Origin: Neolewinella antarctica
GTDB taxonomy: Bacteria; Bacteroidota; Bacteroidia; Chitinophagales; Saprospiraceae
Length of the DNA: 64,000 nt
Direction: 5' to 3'
NCBI RefSeq assembly: GCF_011927835.1
Contig: NZ_JAATJH010000001.1
Span: 697,104 to 761,103, forward strand
Below are positions 33,399 through 42,525 of the stretch, in pieces; position 1 is the stretch's first letter; the number at the start of each line of letters is the position of its first letter. Under the pieces are notes generated by a model. That model was not told the DNA's origin. It worked only from the letters and a program-made list of their open reading frames with translations, and made no database searches. Position numbers and translations under genes: made by a program.

Positions 33399-34289
33399 TC
33401 AGCTCTGTACGGGTAAGACGCCGCGTTCCCTACCCTGACGCAGGAACGCCGCCACCGCCGCGTGCCCTTCTTTCCCTAAATCAAGTGAAAAGTCATTTAC
33501 GTAAAGCGCAATGTGCTTTTTCCGTACCTCCGCATCCATTTCCTGCGCGTGCTGGGCTACGTAAGCGGCGGAGGCTTCCGGGTGGTCGAATGCGTACTGA
33601 ACGGAGCGGGCTAGCACGCGGTCGAACGTTTCCCTAACCGCTTTGGGCAGGCTTTTTTTAATGACGATGCCACCGAGTGGGATTGGCAGGCCGGTTTCCG
33701 CTTCCCAAAATTCACCCAGGTCGGCAATCTTATGGAGGCCACGTTCGTGGTAAGTGAAGCGGTTCTCGTGGATGAGTAACCCGGCGGCGAATTCACCGGA
33801 TAGTACGCGAGCTTCGATGTCGGAAAAAAGGACTTCTTCTTTGGTTTCTACCCCGGGAAAAGCTAACCCGAGTAGATAATTCGCGGTCGTATAAGTACCG
33901 GGTATGGCTACTTTTGCTCCGGCTGGGGGCGCCCAATTCCCCTTGCTTTTTTTGTCTTTTCCCAGCAACTGCGACGCGATAGTTAGTCCCGTACTTTGTC
34001 GGGACGCCCGCGACCAATTTGTATCGCTAGTCGCTAAAAGTGGCCCGACACCACGGCCCAGGGCGCTGCCGGCATTTAATAATTGGTAGGATTTAGTGAG
34101 GTGTCCGTAGGCGTGGTAACTAAGTTTCGTCACGTCCATTTCACCGGCGAAGGCGAGTTGATTTAACTCCTCCACGTCGCCCAGGTGAACCGAAAACGTC
34201 AGCCCCTCGGTGTCGATGCGCTGGTGGACGAGGGCATCGAAAATATAGGTATCGTTCGGGCAGGGGCTGAAAGCTAGGCGGAGGTGCAT
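33399..34289 (-). CDS. mqnD: 1,4-dihydroxy-6-naphthoate synthase with an insertion
   Basis: A protein of 296 residues with the periplasmic-binding-protein-like fold of MqnD: LAFSPCPNDTYIFDALV, LGDVEELNQLAF, DVTKLSYHAYGHL, LGRGVGPLL, AIPGTYTTANYLL, AGLLIHENRFTYHERGL and LPIPLGGIVIKK. It converts cyclic dehypoxanthine futalosine to 1,4-dihydroxy-6-naphthoate in the futalosine menaquinone pathway. Between LGRGVGPLL and AIPGTY, where I expect a short loop, it carries an extra stretch of about 30-35 residues (TNWSRASRQSTGLTIASQLL, then GKDKKSKGNW) whose DNA contains a palindromic repeat found elsewhere in the window. The ATG at 34289 is chosen over an in-frame TTG at 34313. Confidence 0.9.
   Translation of the reverse strand: MHLRLAFSPCPNDTYIFDALVHQRIDTEGLTFSVHLGDVEELNQLAFAGEMDVTKLSYHAYGHLTKSYQLLNAGSALGRGVGPLLATSDTNWSRASRQSTGLTIASQLLGKDKKSKGNWAPPAGAKVAIPGTYTTANYLLGLAFPGVETKEEVLFSDIEARVLSGEFAAGLLIHENRFTYHERGLHKIADLGEFWEAETGLPIPLGGIVIKKSLPKAVRETFDRVLARSVQYAFDHPEASAAYVAQHAQEMDAEVRKKHIALYVNDFSLDLGKEGHAAVAAFLRQGRERGVLPVQS
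33970..34035. repeat. Palindromic element within mqnD
   Basis: The core TCCCGTACTTTGTCGGGA (33987-34004) differs at one base from the reverse complement of the intergenic element at 6752-6769, and both share the following CG. It is nested in a wider dyad: GCGACGCGATA near 33970 against TATCGCTAGTCGC ending near 34035. A 9-bp piece of the 17-bp motif (GGTCGCGGG on the minus strand) abuts it. The whole element is translated in frame. Confidence 0.68.
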
Positions 34290-34356
34290 AATGCTTGTTT
34301 GACACCATAACAAGCGGCGGCGAAATGGTTTGCCCCGTATTTTACAAGCGAGCTTT

Positions 34357-34373
34357 TGCGCGGACGCGGGTGC
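34357..34373 (-). repeat. 17-bp dispersed motif, intergenic
   Basis: The minus strand reads GCACCCGCGTCCGCGCA, two changes from consensus, between divergent mqnD and the pseudouridine synthase gene. Confidence 0.72.
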
Positions 34374-34440
34374 CGGGTTTTTAAGGAAGCACCCTCCGGG
34401 GCACTGCCACGGCTACCAGCAATTTTGCGGCGGCAAAGCG

Positions 34441-34448
34441 TACCTTTG
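34441..34448 (+). promoter_or_regulatory. -7 promoter element of the pseudouridine synthase gene
   Basis: TACCTTTG, a perfect match, 57 nt before the ATG at 34506. Confidence 0.6.
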
Positions 34449-34505
34449 CCGGCCGTTAACGGACGCGCTCGACGCGAGCCATCCAGTCCCATTACTTCCC
34501 CAGCC

Positions 34506-35210
34506 ATGCAACTACAAGTCCTCCACGAAGACAACCACCTCATCGCCGTCAACAAGCCGGCCGGCATCCTCAGCCAGAGCGACAAAACGGGCGACACGAC
34601 GATCATGACCTGGGTCAAAAACTACATCAAACACCGCTACGACAAGCCCGGCGATGTTTTTCTCGGGGTTATTCACCGGCTCGACCGCCCCGTATCCGGC
34701 GTGATCATCTTCGCCCGGACGAGCAAGGGGCTAACCCGCATGAACGAGCTGTTCCGCGACAGAAAAGTGCAAAAAACGTACTGGGCAATCGTCAACGACC
34801 AGCCCGATCCGATCGAGGGCAGCCTTACCGGATTTATTTTTAAAGACACGGAAAAGAACCGGAGTAAAATGCTACCCAAGGCGGAATCTAACCGCTATAA
34901 AGGCGCAAAAGAAGCGAATCTCGACTACCGTCTCCTTGGCCGCGTGGGCGCTAATACACTTCTCGAAGTGAAACCGGAGACGGGCCGCCCCCACCAGATC
35001 CGCGTGCAACTCGCCACCCAACTCAACGCACCCATTCACGGCGACCTTAAGTACGGCTCCCGCTTCCGCAACGAGGACGGCAACATTAACCTCCATTCCC
35101 GCGTCCTTGAATTCATTCACCCAGTCACGAAAAAGCCCGTTAAAATCACGGCACCTGTGCCCGAGATCGATCAACTCTGGGGCTTATTTTCCGAGATGAC
35201 GGAGTGGTAA
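34506..35210 (+). CDS. RluA-family RNA pseudouridine synthase
   Basis: A protein of 234 residues with the catalytic motif GVIHRLDRPVSGVIIFA, whose Asp is the nucleophile that isomerises uridine in RNA. Other family blocks are LIAVNKPAGILSQSD near the N-terminus, KTYWAIV, LLEVKPETGRPHQIRVQLA and PIHGDLKYG. There is no S4 domain, so it belongs to the short RluA/TruC-like group that modifies either tRNA or 23S rRNA; the target site cannot be told. The ATG at 34506 follows the promoter element and precedes the first beta strand directly; the frame is open further upstream but that part carries no domain sequence. Confidence 0.88.
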   Translation: MQLQVLHEDNHLIAVNKPAGILSQSDKTGDTTIMTWVKNYIKHRYDKPGDVFLGVIHRLDRPVSGVIIFARTSKGLTRMNELFRDRKVQKTYWAIVNDQPDPIEGSLTGFIFKDTEKNRSKMLPKAESNRYKGAKEANLDYRLLGRVGANTLLEVKPETGRPHQIRVQLATQLNAPIHGDLKYGSRFRNEDGNINLHSRVLEFIHPVTKKPVKITAPVPEIDQLWGLFSEMTEW

Positions 35211-35220
35211 AATAAAGAAA

Positions 35221-35320
35221 GTCTATGGTCTTTAGTCTTTGGTTTGTGGCAGCATCCATTATGATTGATCAATACCATTTTATTCACATGACTTCAGACC
35301 CAAGACCACAGACCACAGGC
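35221..35320. repeat. GGTCTNN heptamer element 2 with inverted arm
   Basis: The left arm at 35221-35250 has about four units of GTCTNNG type (GTCTATG, GTCTTTA, GTCTTTG, GTTTGTG). After an AT-rich loop of about 40 bp the right arm at 35292-35320 has the inverted units (TTCAGAC, CCAAGAC, CACAGAC, CACAGGC). It is more decayed than elements 1 and 3. It fills the gap between the pseudouridine synthase gene and glnS. Confidence 0.82.
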
Positions 35321-35342
35321 CCTATACCCAAAACCTTTTCCC

Positions 35343-37004
35343 ATGTCCACCCTCCCCGAAGCAGATAATTTCATCGAAGAGTTCATCGTCGAAGACCTCA
35401 AGAACGGTAAGCACGACGGGCGCATCCTTACGCGCTTTCCACCGGAGCCAAACGGCTATTTACACATTGGGCACGCTAAGGCGATCACCATTAATTTTGA
35501 GATTGCTAAGAAATTCGGTGGCTCCTCCAACCTGCGGATGGACGACACGAACCCCTCTACGGAAGAGACGCATTTCGTGAGTTCCATCGAGGACGACATC
35601 AAGTGGTTGGGCTACGAATGGGCCGGTGAGACGCTTTACACTTCGAATTACTTTGGCGAATTATACGAATTGGCGCTGCAACTCATCGATAAAGGCTTAG
35701 CCTTTGTGGACGACTCTACGGCCGCTGAAATCGCGGAGCAAAAAGGAGACATCGACCGCCCCGGCATCAACTCCCCCTTTCGGGACCGGCCGGCCACGGA
35801 AAATCGGGACCTTTTTGAGCGGATGAAAGGTGGAGAATTTGCCGACGGCAGTAAGGTACTACGCGCGAAGATCGACATGACGCACCCCAACTTACTGCTG
35901 CGCGACCCCGTCCTCTACCGCATCAAACACGAGACCCACCACCGCACCGGCGACGAGTGGTGCATTTACCCGTTGTACGACTTTGCCCACGGACAGAGTG
36001 ATTCGATTGAGCACATCACCCACTCGCTCTGTAGCCTGGAGTTCCGCCACCACCGCGACCTCTACAACTGGATCATCGAAGCCCTGGGGATTTTCCCCAG
36101 CCGCCAAATCGAGTTCGCGCGGATGAACGTCGACTACCTCATCACGAGTAAGCGACGGCTAAAACTACTCGTCGACCAGGGGCTGGTGGCCGGGTGGGAC
36201 GACCCGCGGCTCGGCACGATCGCCGGCATGCGCCGCCGGGGCTACCCCGCTGCAGCGATCCGCAACTTCTGTCTGCGCACCGGCGTCACGAAACGGGATA
36301 ACCAGCAGGAATTTGACTTTCTTGAGCACAACGTCCGGGAAGTACTCAACGTCAGTGCCGATCGCTACATGGCCGTGCTCGACCCGGTCAAGCTGGTCAT
36401 TACTAATTACCCTGAGGGACAGTCCGAGAGCTTGTCGTCGGATAACAACCCCGAAGACGCAAGCCGCGGGCAGCGGGAAATTCCGTTCGGTCGCGAAATT
36501 TGGGTGGAGCGGGAAGACTACCGTAAGGAACCCCAAAACCGTAAATATTACCGCCTCGCTCCGGAGAAAGACGTTCGCCTGAAGTCGGCCTACATCATTC
36601 ACGTCGACGGTCACGAAGAGGACGCGGACGGAACGGTCACACAAATTAACGCGACGTATTACCCTGATTCGAAGTCCGGGGAAGATACTTCGGAGATAAA
36701 GGCGAAAGGGACGATTCACTGGGTCAGTGTCGGCCAAGGAATCGACGTAGCGGTACGGGAATACGACAAGCTGTTTACCGACCCGACCCCGATGGACCAC
36801 GAGGGGCGGGATTTCTTGGAATTCATCAACCCTAATAGTGTGACCACCATCACGGCCAAGGGTGAGCCCGGATTGGCGGACGTGGTCGCGGATGAAGCGC
36901 TACAATTCTTACGCAAGGGATATTACACGCTCGATAAGGATAGCACCAAGGAGAAGGTCATCTTCAATTCTACGTGTGGGTTGAAATCATCCTGGAAGGG
37001 ATAG
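35343..37004 (+). CDS. glnS: Glutaminyl-tRNA synthetase
   Basis: A class I aminoacyl-tRNA synthetase of 553 residues. The HIGH motif is in FPPEPNGYLHIGHAKAITIN; the KMSKS site reads LITSKRRLKLLV. The order DDTNPSTEETHFV, DIKWLGYEW and RHHRDLYNWIIEAL follows GlnRS, and the C-terminal half (from about 340) forms the two anticodon-binding beta barrels. The length fits GlnRS of about 555 residues. It charges tRNA-Gln with glutamine directly, so this organism may not need the amidotransferase route for glutamine. The start is the ATG at 35343; no clear -7 element is seen, and the upstream region is the heptamer element. Confidence 0.95.
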   Translation: MSTLPEADNFIEEFIVEDLKNGKHDGRILTRFPPEPNGYLHIGHAKAITINFEIAKKFGGSSNLRMDDTNPSTEETHFVSSIEDDIKWLGYEWAGETLYTSNYFGELYELALQLIDKGLAFVDDSTAAEIAEQKGDIDRPGINSPFRDRPATENRDLFERMKGGEFADGSKVLRAKIDMTHPNLLLRDPVLYRIKHETHHRTGDEWCIYPLYDFAHGQSDSIEHITHSLCSLEFRHHRDLYNWIIEALGIFPSRQIEFARMNVDYLITSKRRLKLLVDQGLVAGWDDPRLGTIAGMRRRGYPAAAIRNFCLRTGVTKRDNQQEFDFLEHNVREVLNVSADRYMAVLDPVKLVITNYPEGQSESLSSDNNPEDASRGQREIPFGREIWVEREDYRKEPQNRKYYRLAPEKDVRLKSAYIIHVDGHEEDADGTVTQINATYYPDSKSGEDTSEIKAKGTIHWVSVGQGIDVAVREYDKLFTDPTPMDHEGRDFLEFINPNSVTTITAKGEPGLADVVADEALQFLRKGYYTLDKDSTKEKVIFNSTCGLKSSWKG

Positions 37005-37013
37005 TGGAGCACC

Positions 37014-37436
37014 CTAGCCGCCGGATTTCTTGGCGGAGGCGTATCCTTCCGCGGCCAGTATTTCCATAACCCGGTCGCGCTTGTTTCCCTGGACGACGAT
37101 CTCGCCGTCCTTGACGGAGCCACCGACACCGCAGCGCTTTTTCAGTAGCTTGGCCAGATCCTGTAGGTCACTTTCCGGGCCGGCGTAGCCGGTAACGAGG
37201 GTGACCTCTTTGCCCCGGCGGTACTTACGGTCGATACTTACCCGGAGCGGCATCTTTGCTCTTCCGTCTGAGCCGGCACCCGCGGCCGCGCCCGTATCCT
37301 CGTCCAACTTCACTGAACTTGCCGGTGCTTGCGGTAGATCTCCCAGGCCCGATAACGCCGCGAAGGGATTGTCCGCGGCGCCTGCGTCACCGGTGGAAAA
37401 ACTGAGGCCCTTGCCAGATTTTTTCTTCTTTGCCAT
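37014..37436 (-). CDS. SUI1/eIF1-family translation factor (YciH-like)
   Basis: A protein of 140 residues. The C-terminal half is the SUI1 domain: LRVSIDRKYRRGKEVTLVTG, LQDLAKLLKKRCGVGGSVKDG and EIVVQGNKRDRVMEIL. In bacteria these YciH-type proteins are thought to influence start-codon selection; their role is not settled. The N-terminal 60 residues are a low-complexity basic then Ala/Gly-rich linker. Its ATG overlaps the stop of the DUF983 gene by one base (TAATG), which indicates coupled translation. It converges with glnS across 9 bp. Confidence 0.88.
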   Translation of the reverse strand: MAKKKKSGKGLSFSTGDAGAADNPFAALSGLGDLPQAPASSVKLDEDTGAAAGAGSDGRAKMPLRVSIDRKYRRGKEVTLVTGYAGPESDLQDLAKLLKKRCGVGGSVKDGEIVVQGNKRDRVMEILAAEGYASAKKSGG

Positions 37437-37867
37437 TAGCTACCGCTTACAATTTTTGGAATTGATTTCGTGACGTTACCGGAATCTATGGCTTCGGTTA
37501 CTTTGGGCTGATACTTAGTAACCAGGTGGAAATAAACGGAGCGCGAGAAGCGGAACCACCACACAAAAAACAGACCTACGACGATCAGTAGCAACACCAT
37601 CGATAGGCCCAGCCCGAGATCGAATACCCAGTGCGTCATCATGACAAAACCGAGGCTAAAGAAACCAGACCCGATGTAGGAGATGAACATTGCCCCCCAG
37701 TAGAACCCCGGTTCCGGAAAGTAATTCTGACCGCATTTCGGGCAGTGCGCGTACTGCTTGAAGGGCATGCTGAACGAAAACGAACTCGTTGGGAACAGAT
37801 CGCCGCGCCGGCAACGCGGGCAGCGTAGACCGAATACGGAACTGAGCAAGGAAGGATTACTGGCCAT
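37436..37867 (-). CDS. DUF983-family membrane protein
   Basis: A protein of 143 residues. The N-terminal part has two CxxC pairs, LRCPRCRRGDLF and AHCPKCGQNYF, a likely zinc ribbon or rubredoxin-like knuckle, followed by the family sequence EPGFYWGAMFISY and two membrane helices (YIGSGFFSLGFVMM and LGLSMVLLLIVVGLFFVWW). This is the DUF983 pattern (PF06170), common in Bacteroidota and alphaproteobacteria, function unknown. The frame is open upstream to 38023 with a TTG, but the ATG at 37867 starts just before the first CxxC. It is the first gene of an operon with the SUI1 factor. Confidence 0.85.
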   Translation of the reverse strand: MASNPSLLSSVFGLRCPRCRRGDLFPTSSFSFSMPFKQYAHCPKCGQNYFPEPGFYWGAMFISYIGSGFFSLGFVMMTHWVFDLGLGLSMVLLLIVVGLFFVWWFRFSRSVYFHLVTKYQPKVTEAIDSGNVTKSIPKIVSGS

Positions 37868-38131
37868 AGTCCGGCTATAACCGGTGGCGTTTAATTTTGT
37901 TAGCGTCCTCGCCGCATTTCGCAAACTCACCTTCGATTGTTGCGGAGCTGCCCAAACTTCGCTTTCGCAATAACGCGCGAGAATACCGGAAAAAGACCGA
38001 ACCACGCCGCGGCCAGCCAACAAGACTAGAGAATTTATGGGTATATTGGAATCCTAATGGCGAGTGCCATTGTTCTTACAATAGATTCATTTCTCTTGCG
38101 TCTCCATTCTACACCGACCCGTTCGTAATTA

Positions 38132-38139
38132 AACCTTTG
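38132..38139 (+). promoter_or_regulatory. Possible -7 element of the sigma factor gene
   Basis: AACCTTTG, one base off TAnnTTTG, ending 1 nt before the ATG at 38141. If used, transcription would start inside the gene, so it is either not the promoter or the start is later. The 37868-38131 gap shows nothing else. Confidence 0.25.
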
Positions 38140-38140
38140 T

Positions 38141-39007
38141 ATGCGTCAGCTTAAAATCAGTAACAAGATTACGTCGCGCGAAAGCATCGCGCTGGAAAAG
38201 TACCTGTCGGACATCGGCAAAATTTCCCTGTTGACGCCGGAGGACGAAGCTTCCCTCGCCGCGCAAATTCGGGAGGGCGACGAGTCGGCGCTGGAAAAAC
38301 TCACGCGGGCCAACTTGCGCTTCGTCGTTTCCGTAGCTAAGCAGTACCAAAATCAGGGCCTTAGCCTGGCCGATCTGATCAACGAGGGGAACGTGGGGCT
38401 CATCAAGGCGGCAAAAAGATTTGACGAAACGCGTGGCTTTAAGTTCATTTCTTACGCCGTCTGGTGGATTCGCCAGAGCATTATGCAGGCCATCGTTGAG
38501 TACAGCCGCCTCGTACGAATGCCGAACAACAAGGCGGCCGGCTACACCAAGGTCACCAGGGCCATCGCCAGTTTTCAGCAAGAATTCGAGCGCGACCCGG
38601 AGCCGGAAGAACTCGCGGACGTGCTGCAAATATCTCTCGCCGACGTACAGCGCGCCCTCAGTGGCCGGATGCGTCACCTTTCCTTCGACGCCCCCGTGGC
38701 CGGTGACGATTCCGAGATCACCATGCTCGATACGCTGCCGACGGACGCAAAATCCAGGCCCGACGTCAACATCATGGCGGAGTCCTTGACCAAGGAAGTA
38801 ATCAATAATCTTAACCTACTGGCCCCCAGGGAAAGAACCGTCCTGGCTTGCTATTTTGGTTTAGACGGGGAACAGCAGCTGAACCTGGAAGAAATCGGCG
38901 ATCGTTTCGACCTTACCCGGGAACGCGTCCGCCAAATTAAGGAACGGGCCATTCGTCGGTTGCGCCGCGGGCAGAGTCGCGACGCGCTGAAAAACTACCT
39001 GGGTTAG
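38141..39007 (+). CDS. rpoD: RNA polymerase primary sigma factor (Bacteroidota SigA)
   Basis: A sigma-70 protein of 288 residues, the compact primary sigma of Bacteroidota. Region 1.2/2 includes [24 protein letters not shown] and [40 protein letters not shown]; region 2.4 is [19 protein letters not shown]. Region 3 follows (MPNNKAAGY onward), and region 4.2 is the DNA-binding helix-turn-helix [29 protein letters not shown]. It lacks the long N-terminal region 1.1 of E. coli RpoD. It should read the TTTG/TAnnTTTG promoters that are visible throughout this window. It starts at ATG 38141. Confidence 0.95.
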   Translation: MRQLKISNKITSRESIALEKYLSDIGKISLLTPEDEASLAAQIREGDESALEKLTRANLRFVVSVAKQYQNQGLSLADLINEGNVGLIKAAKRFDETRGFKFISYAVWWIRQSIMQAIVEYSRLVRMPNNKAAGYTKVTRAIASFQQEFERDPEPEELADVLQISLADVQRALSGRMRHLSFDAPVAGDDSEITMLDTLPTDAKSRPDVNIMAESLTKEVINNLNLLAPRERTVLACYFGLDGEQQLNLEEIGDRFDLTRERVRQIKERAIRRLRRGQSRDALKNYLG

Positions 39008-39111
39008 CAGCAGTTCGGGGCATCGTACATCCGGCAATAAATTCGGCCTTGCACCAGTACGAACCGCGCGTTTGTCGGCTCCGCGGACATAGTCAGTCCT
39101 GGAAGATGCGT

Positions 39112-39119
39112 TACCTTCG
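39112..39119 (+). promoter_or_regulatory. -7 promoter element of metZ
   Basis: TACCTTCG ending 5 nt before the ATG at 39125. Confidence 0.55.
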
Positions 39120-39124
39120 GCCTC

Positions 39125-40291
39125 ATGGCCGATAAGCTTTCTCCCCAAACCCACGCCATTCGTGGGCAGATGCCCAGGACTGAATTTCAGGAACACTCTA
39201 CGCCCCTGTTTTTAACGAGCAGTTTCACCTTTGATTCCGCGGAATCGATGGCGGCGACCTTTCGGGGCGAGGAAGACAACATCATCTACTCCCGCTACAA
39301 CAACCCGAACGTTGACGAGCTCATCGCTAAAGCCTGCGCGCTGGAAGGTATGGAGGCCGGCTTTGCGACCGGATCGGGGATGGCGGCCGTCTTCGCTAGC
39401 CTGGCGGCACTCGTCCAGCAGGGGGATCACATCGTCGCCACGCGCGCGCTTTTTGGTAGTACTCACCAGATCTTGACGCAGATACTGCCAAAATGGGGGG
39501 TCACGTTTACTTACGTCGAACCGGACGATCCGGACACCTGGTCGGCCGCCGTACGCGCCAATACGGTACTCTTCGTAACGGAAACCCCTTCGAACCCCGG
39601 GCTGAAATTAGTCGATTTAGCGAAGGCGGGTGAATTTTGCCGGGCGCACGAATTGATCTACGTTGTCGATAATTGCTTCGCTACGCCGGTCATCCAGCGC
39701 CCGGGTGAGTTCGGTGCCGATCTGGTTACGCACTCCGCTACGAAGTGGATGGACGGCCAGGGCCGCGTGCTGGGCGGTCTGCTGCTGGGCTCCCGGCGGG
39801 TGATGGAGAAGATCACTTTTTTCTGCCGCCACACCGGCCCCGCGATGTCGCCCTTCAACGCTTGGGTCATCTCAAAAAGCCTGGAGACCCTCCACGTCCG
39901 GCTAGCCGCCCACTGCAAAGCAGCGCTCGAACTAGCCGAATGGCTGACGGAACAGCGGGGCGTGGCGAAAGTCTTCTACCCCTTTCTCCCCTCCCACCCG
40001 CAGTACGAGCTGGCCAAACGGCAGATGTCGGCCGGTGGCGGCATCGTCACGTTTGAGCTAACGGGTGGCATTGATGCGGCAAACCGATTGCTGAACAACG
40101 CACAGGTGTGTACCCGCAGCTCCAATCTTGGTGATACGCGGACAATCCTCACCCACCCCGCCACGACCACCCACGCAAAACTTACCGTCGCGGAACGCGC
40201 TTCGGTGGGCATTACCGACGGGCTGGTGCGGATGAGCGTGGGTCTGGAAGCGGTACAAGATTTGAAGAATGACCTCAGCCGGGGTCTGTAA
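39125..40291 (+). CDS. metZ: O-succinylhomoserine sulfhydrylase
   Basis: A PLP enzyme of 388 residues of the Cys/Met-metabolism family that converts O-succinyl- (or O-acetyl-) homoserine plus sulfide to homocysteine. The Schiff-base lysine is K207 in THSATKWMDGQGRVLGG; the DGQGRVLGG continuation is typical of MetZ. Other motifs are YSRYNNPNVDELI, TGSGMAAVFASLAAL, FVTETPSNPGLKLVDL and VVDNCFATPVIQRP. The C-terminal GIVTFELTGG and LGDTRTILTHPATTTH are also family blocks. No other methionine genes are adjacent. The related cystathionine enzymes cannot be fully excluded. Confidence 0.88.
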   Translation: MADKLSPQTHAIRGQMPRTEFQEHSTPLFLTSSFTFDSAESMAATFRGEEDNIIYSRYNNPNVDELIAKACALEGMEAGFATGSGMAAVFASLAALVQQGDHIVATRALFGSTHQILTQILPKWGVTFTYVEPDDPDTWSAAVRANTVLFVTETPSNPGLKLVDLAKAGEFCRAHELIYVVDNCFATPVIQRPGEFGADLVTHSATKWMDGQGRVLGGLLLGSRRVMEKITFFCRHTGPAMSPFNAWVISKSLETLHVRLAAHCKAALELAEWLTEQRGVAKVFYPFLPSHPQYELAKRQMSAGGGIVTFELTGGIDAANRLLNNAQVCTRSSNLGDTRTILTHPATTTHAKLTVAERASVGITDGLVRMSVGLEAVQDLKNDLSRGL

Positions 40292-40381
40292 TTCGTGACC
40301 TGCCGCCGAGCATTCGGCTAGCCCGGAATGAAGCTGGGTGGTCGATACCGAATTTCGCCGTGCGGCAAATCAGATAGTGCC

Positions 40382-42520
40382 TCAAATCACCACGGCTCCG
40401 AGTTGCGCGGCCAGTTCCGAACGCATGCCCACCAAGGTGCCCTGCATTTTAAACAGAACTTCGAGGGTCTTTTCGTCTTCCTTTTGCGCGGCTACCGCAA
40501 TTTTATCCGCATTCTTTTTGCACAGTCGCTCGATCTTCAGCATCCGAAATAATCTGATGAATAGATCGCAATACACCCGCTGGTTATCATCCGGGTCTTT
40601 CTGCCGTAAGTACACCTGGAACGTCTCGCCCCACTTCGGGCTTAAATAATGTTCACGTTCTCCGGCCACCTTTGCTAGGTCGACAATCACGGGATTTTCC
40701 GACTGCTTGAAGTAGTCCGGCTCCTGCCCCTTCCCACTGCGCTGCACTTCCCGCATCACTTCGAGCACGACTTCCTTACTCGGCGCGTGGTCGAAATCTT
40801 CAATCAGGTCCTGAACGTTGGCGGTCAGGTACGCACCGACGGACTGTTCCGCTTCCTCATCGTACACTTTGTGGCCGTGCTTGATCAGCATCCGGGCCAA
40901 ATCCATTTCCTGGTAAGCGTGGCCGGCGAACTTTAGCGCGTCGGAAAGCGCATCGTCTTTCGGTTTACCCACGCGTGGCGGGCTGGCAACCGAATCGTCC
41001 GGGAATTGAGCGTCGTCCATCCCGCCCCACTGCTCATCTTCACCACCGGCCCACCCGGGTTCTTGCATCCCCGCCCAGGCGTCTTCCCCAGAATTAGCGG
41101 GAGGTGGGGGCGCGGTCGCGGGTGCGGAGTTTGTGGGGAGAGAGCCGGGGAAAGGGGGCGCATCCCTCCGATTATCGGGACGATTACGGCGCCGCTCCTC
41201 CCGTTCCGCGTCCCGTTTGGCACTTGCGCGCCGCTCGGCAACGGCGGTATTCACGAGGTTAATGAGCAGGCTCTCTTCCAAGCCTAGTTTATTGGAGAAC
41301 TGCTGGACGTAACCCTGCCGTTTCAACGGGTCTTCCACCAACGCCAGCGTCGCGATGCTGGACCGGATGGCGGCGCTACGGGCGGCTACGTCGTCTCCCG
41401 CCTCTTCCAGTAGCAGATCGGACTTAAAAAACAGGAAGTCCCGCCGGGTTTCGGTCAGGTATTTTTCAAAGACGGTCGTCCCTACTTTCTGTAGGTAGCT
41501 ATCGGGGTCCTCCCCGTCCGGCAGAATAACTACGCGGACGTTGAGCCCTTCGATCAATAGTACGTCCACCCCACGCAGCGCGGCCTTAATGCCGGCCTTG
41601 TCACCGTCGTACAGTAGGGTAACGTTCTCCGTCTGCCGCTTCACCAGACGCGCCTGGCCCGGGGTGAGTGACGTACCGGAGGTAGCCACTACGTTCGTAA
41701 TGCCGTTTTGGTGCAGACTAATCACGTCCGTGTACCCTTCCACCACGTAAACGTTGTCCAGCTTCCGAATGGACTGCCGCGCCTGGAAGATTCCGTACAG
41801 GACGTCCGACTTGTGGTAGACCTCCGTCTCCGGGCTGTTGACGTACTTGGGTGCCTTGACGTCCTTTTTCAGGATCCGACCCGCAAAGGCAATCGGTTTG
41901 CCCTGGAGGTTATGGATGGTGAACATGACCCGGTCAAAGAAAAAATCGCGCTTGTTACGAATTAAGCCCAGTTGGTCAAGCTGCTCCGCTTTGTAACCTG
42001 CGGCGGTGGCGGCTTTGAACAGCGCATCGCGCTTCATGGGTGCGTAACCGAGGCCGAACCGCTCCATGACGTCCTTGCGAAAACCCCGCTTCTTAAAGTA
42101 ACTCAGGCCGACGCTCTTCCCCTCGTCGGTGTTGTAGAGTTGATCTTCATAAAACTGACGCGCGAAATCATTGACGAGCAGCAGGCTTTCTTTCTCCCTG
42201 CGCTCCTCCCTGACCTCTTCACTTACGGCGACCTCTTCCAGTTTGAAGTTGTAACGTGCCGCTATTTTACGGATGGCGTCCGGAAAGGAAAGTTGCTCCA
42301 GCGTCATCAAAAACTTTACGGGGTCCCCACCCTCCCCACAACCAAAGCATTTGTAGATATTACGGGCGGGGTTGACGTTGAAACTGGGCGTTTTTTCGTT
42401 GTGGAAGGGGCACAGTCCGGTCATGTTGTTGCCCCGGCGGCGTAGATTGACGTAGTCACCGACGATGTCTTCCACCCTCGCCATGTCGATTACTTCCCGG
42501 ACACTTTCCTCTTTTATCAT
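40382..42520 (-). CDS. dnaG: DNA primase
   Basis: A protein of 712 residues that makes RNA primers for replication. The CHC2 zinc finger is C37, H40, C58, C61 (GLCPFHNEKTPSF and YKCFGCGEGG). The catalytic core and Toprim domain follow: VYVVEGYTDVISLHQNGI (Toprim Glu), ATSGTSLTPGQARL and VTLLYDGDKAGIKAAL (DGD metal site). A Pro/Ala-rich, Gly-rich linker (about residues 440-520) precedes the C-terminal DnaB-interaction domain. It is longer than the E. coli enzyme (581) because of that linker, which contains an exact copy of the 17-bp motif. The ATG at 42520 follows a perfect -7 element by 5 nt; an upstream GTG at 42556 is rejected. Confidence 0.93.
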   Translation of the reverse strand: MIKEESVREVIDMARVEDIVGDYVNLRRRGNNMTGLCPFHNEKTPSFNVNPARNIYKCFGCGEGGDPVKFLMTLEQLSFPDAIRKIAARYNFKLEEVAVSEEVREERREKESLLLVNDFARQFYEDQLYNTDEGKSVGLSYFKKRGFRKDVMERFGLGYAPMKRDALFKAATAAGYKAEQLDQLGLIRNKRDFFFDRVMFTIHNLQGKPIAFAGRILKKDVKAPKYVNSPETEVYHKSDVLYGIFQARQSIRKLDNVYVVEGYTDVISLHQNGITNVVATSGTSLTPGQARLVKRQTENVTLLYDGDKAGIKAALRGVDVLLIEGLNVRVVILPDGEDPDSYLQKVGTTVFEKYLTETRRDFLFFKSDLLLEEAGDDVAARSAAIRSSIATLALVEDPLKRQGYVQQFSNKLGLEESLLINLVNTAVAERRASAKRDAEREERRRNRPDNRRDAPPFPGSLPTNSAPATAPPPPANSGEDAWAGMQEPGWAGGEDEQWGGMDDAQFPDDSVASPPRVGKPKDDALSDALKFAGHAYQEMDLARMLIKHGHKVYDEEAEQSVGAYLTANVQDLIEDFDHAPSKEVVLEVMREVQRSGKGQEPDYFKQSENPVIVDLAKVAGEREHYLSPKWGETFQVYLRQKDPDDNQRVYCDLFIRLFRMLKIERLCKKNADKIAVAAQKEDEKTLEVLFKMQGTLVGMRSELAAQLGAVVI
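41109..41125 (-). repeat. 17-bp dispersed motif inside dnaG linker, exact copy
   Basis: The minus strand (coding strand of dnaG) reads GCACCCGCGACCGCGCC and encodes APATAP near residue 466, in the low-complexity linker before the helicase-binding domain. Confidence 0.85.
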
Positions 42521-42525
42521 GCTTC

